From NCBI GenBank assembly GCA_946537565.1, contig CAMNFW010000093.1, forward strand, positions 1-7,841: DNA of 7,841 bases, written 5' to 3'. The position numbers and the translations under genes were made by a program. This DNA comes from an uncultured Ruminococcus sp. GTDB lineage: Bacteria > Bacillota > Clostridia > Oscillospirales > Ruminococcaceae. The notes under the pieces were generated by a model that saw only the letters and a program-made list of their open reading frames with translations, made no database searches and was not told the origin of the DNA. Of the stretch, positions 6,513-7,841 are shown one piece after another (the stretch's first letter is position 1; each line of letters starts with the position of its first letter).

Positions 6513-7841
6513 TCAGCCTTTTATTAAATTCTGTCTCATTAATATGAGATCAAATGTGTTTAGCTTTCCGTCACCGTTCATGTCCCCTGCCTGCCAGATT
6601 TTCAGCTCTGTTCCAGGCACCGATAACAGATACTTGTTAAGTAATACTAAGTCAGCTACGTTAAATAGTGTATCACTGTTTATGTCGCCTTCAGAATAAA
6701 CTGTAAACGATTTATATTCGCACCCAGCATCTCCCATGTTATTTTTTCCATATAAGCAATACATATAGGTACCTACTGCATCAAAGGAACAACTATAATT
6801 TGTTTGATTGCTGACATCAATAAAATGCTCACGAACTCCATTCACATCAATTGGAATATATTGTTCAACTGAATTCTTGCTCTTAAAAGTAAAATTGACC
6901 TGCTCGCCACATTTGTAAGCAGTTTTATCTGTAATGATCTCCAAATCTGATGGTTTGGAATCATAAACGTTAAATACCTGCCATTCAGTTGCTGGAGTTC
7001 CATATTCATTTACAGCATACAACCTATAAACGTAATATCCCGGCTCACTAAATGAACAAGAATATGATTTTTTCCCTGTAACATTAGCCCACGGTTCCAC
7101 TCGAACTCCGTTAGCATCTATAAGGACATAAGCTTCTGATGCGTTATTAACAGAAAAATTAAAGTTTATTTTTTCTCCTACTTCATAATAGCTTTTATCG
7201 CAACTAATACTAAGATTGCTTGGTTCAGTGTCATAAACGGTAAAACAACAGTCAAGGCGATTACTGTCAAGATATCCATAACTATTCCACGAAGTAACAT
7301 ATGCACTGTAGTTTCCTGCTTTATTAATTGTATAGGAGACCTTGTCAGAAGAAGCAGATATAGTATCAATTCGTTCAGAATCTTTGTATAAGCCAATCGT
7401 AAAGCCTGTTGCTTTATCACTTTTCATTGTGAATGTTATTTTCTGCCCGACTGCATAGTTTGGTTTATCTGTTGTTAATTTCGATACGGTAGGTTTTGAA
7501 TCATAAACATTGAAGCAACAATCAAGACGGTTACTGTCGAGATATCCATAACTATTCCAAGAGGTAACATACGCACTATAGCTTCCTGCTTCGCTAATTG
7601 TATAGGAAATCTCATTGGAAGCAGCGGATATGGTATCTATGCGCTCAGAATCTTTGTATAAGCCAATCGTAAAGCCTGTTGCTTTATCACTTTCCATTAT
7701 AAATGTAACTTTTTGTCCGATTGTATAGTTTGGACTGTCTGTTTTAAGTTTAGAAGTTGTGGGCTTTGAATCAAATACTTTGAATTTTACACTTTGACTA
7801 TCACAATGTCCAACTGTATTGAACGCTGTTACATATGCTGA
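6513..7841 (-). CDS. Dockerin-containing protein with tandem Ig-like repeats (5' end outside window)
   Basis: The visible 442 residues are the C-terminal part of a larger protein; the frame stays open to the window edge, so the ATG at 7697 is internal, not the start. Residues 1-27 are the end of one repeat unit. Four further units of 88-90 residues follow (28-117, 118-207, 208-297, 298-385), each rich in Tyr, Ser and Thr, with beta-strand alternation and ending near VYDSKP, as in secreted Ig-like modules. The last 57 residues are a type I dockerin with two calcium loops, DINSDTLFNVAD and DMNGDGKLNTFD. Dockerins bind cohesins on scaffoldins, so this is expected to be an exported component of a cellulosome-like complex. 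The signal peptide and any catalytic domain would lie beyond the window. The coding sequence is AT-richer than surE. The function of the missing N-terminus cannot be told. Confidence 0.93.
   Translation of the reverse strand, partial: SAYVTAFNTVGHCDSQSVKFKVFDSKPTTSKLKTDSPNYTIGQKVTFIMESDKATGFTIGLYKDSERIDTISAASNEISYTISEAGSYSAYVTSWNSYGYLDSNRLDCCFNVYDSKPTVSKLTTDKPNYAVGQKITFTMKSDKATGFTIGLYKDSERIDTISASSDKVSYTINKAGNYSAYVTSWNSYGYLDSNRLDCCFTVYDTEPSNLSISCDKSYYEVGEKINFNFSVNNASEAYVLIDANGVRVEPWANVTGKKSYSCSFSEPGYYVYRLYAVNEYGTPATEWQVFNVYDSKPSDLEIITDKTAYKCGEQVNFTFKSKNSVEQYIPIDVNGVREHFIDVSNQTNYSCSFDAVGTYMYCLYGKNNMGDAGCEYKSFTVYSEGDINSDTLFNVADLVLLNKYLLSVPGTELKIWQAGDMNGDGKLNTFDLILMRQNLIKG
6516..6686 (-). other. 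Type I dockerin domain
   Basis: There are two EF-hand-like calcium loops with the dockerin spacing. Loop 1 has Asp, Asn, Asp, Asn and Asp at loop positions 1, 3, 5, 9 and 12. Loop 2 (DMNGDGKLNTFD) has the same pattern. Each is followed by a helix (LVLLNKYLL and LILMRQNLI). Loop positions 10-11, which in clostridial type I dockerins contribute to cohesin choice, are Val-Ala in the first copy and Thr-Phe in the second. The two cohesin-facing surfaces therefore are not the same. Confidence 0.92.
6687..7760 (-). repeat. Four tandem Ig-like repeat units of about 90 codons
   Basis: Units occupy 7491-7760, 7221-7490, 6951-7220 and 6687-6950 in transcription order; the tail of a fifth lies at 7761-7841. 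Each starts with a pattern like S-x-L-x-x-x-x-D-x-x-x-Y-x-x-G-(Q/E)-x-(I/V)-x-F and ends in VYD-S-K-P or a variant. Units 1 and 2 are about 80% identical by hand alignment (18 differences in 90). Units 3 and 4 form a second, more diverged subtype with a central (V/I)(L/P)ID-A/V-NGVR motif. Confidence 0.88.
7375..7693 (-). repeat. 49-bp exact direct repeat inside the first two Ig-like units
   Basis: Positions 7375-7423 and 7645-7693 are identical over 49 bases, exactly 270 bp (90 codons) apart. They encode the same SDKATGFTIGLYKDSE stretch. Complete identity including synonymous sites, while other parts of the two units differ, suggests recent duplication or gene conversion. Confidence 0.85.

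Noticed and set aside
7178..7420. 80-codon hydrophobic minus-strand frame within the dockerin gene
   Set aside because: It is a shifted reading of the repeat region, whose in-frame translation shows clear tandem repeats.
1..7841. CRISPR array, insertion sequence, phage, tRNA or rRNA
   Set aside because: No short spaced repeats, transposase frames, terminal inverted repeats or structural RNA signatures are visible on either strand.

Overview
The window looks like chromosomal DNA from a low-to-moderate GC Firmicute, most likely a Ruminococcus-type member of the Clostridia. The main clue is a secreted-type protein ending in a two-repeat type I dockerin, typical of cellulosome- or amylosome-forming ruminococci. 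Strong Shine-Dalgarno sites, textbook sigma-A promoters and a divergent Clostridia-type type IIA topoisomerase pair agree with this. The genus is an inference; nothing here names a species.

Layout. Positions 1-5385 form a leftward (minus-strand) block. In transcription order it holds a GyrB/ParE-like ATPase/TOPRIM subunit (5385 to 3370), a polytopic membrane protein of unknown function (3268 to 1937, GTG start), and a GyrA/ParC-like DNA breakage subunit (1893 to beyond position 1, so its C-terminus is missing). The 319-bp divergent spacer at 5386-5704 carries two back-to-back promoters: one reads left into the B subunit, the other right into surE. The surE gene (5705-6418, plus) encodes a SurE-family 5'-nucleotidase. 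It converges on a leftward gene (7841 to 6513, 5' end outside the window) encoding tandem Ig-like repeats and a C-terminal dockerin. A strong 12-bp-stem hairpin at 6431-6463 lies between the convergent genes and can serve as a shared terminator.

How the genes fit together. The two topoisomerase subunits should form an A2B2 ATP-dependent strand-passage enzyme. Their core catalytic residues are intact: the GHKL Glu/Asn/Asp, the QTK lysine, the TOPRIM acidic residues, and the Arg-Tyr nucleophile pair. Both are divergent at sites that contact drugs and nucleotide in E. coli gyrase, and the visible start of the A-subunit C-terminal domain has no GyrA box, so a topoisomerase IV-like role is more likely than gyrase. 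The membrane protein sits between the two subunit genes. It has a perfect consensus promoter in front of it and only 43 bp separate it from the A subunit, so those two are probably co-transcribed. This sandwiched, uncharacterised membrane protein is the most intriguing item in the window. The surE and dockerin genes appear functionally unrelated to the topoisomerase block.
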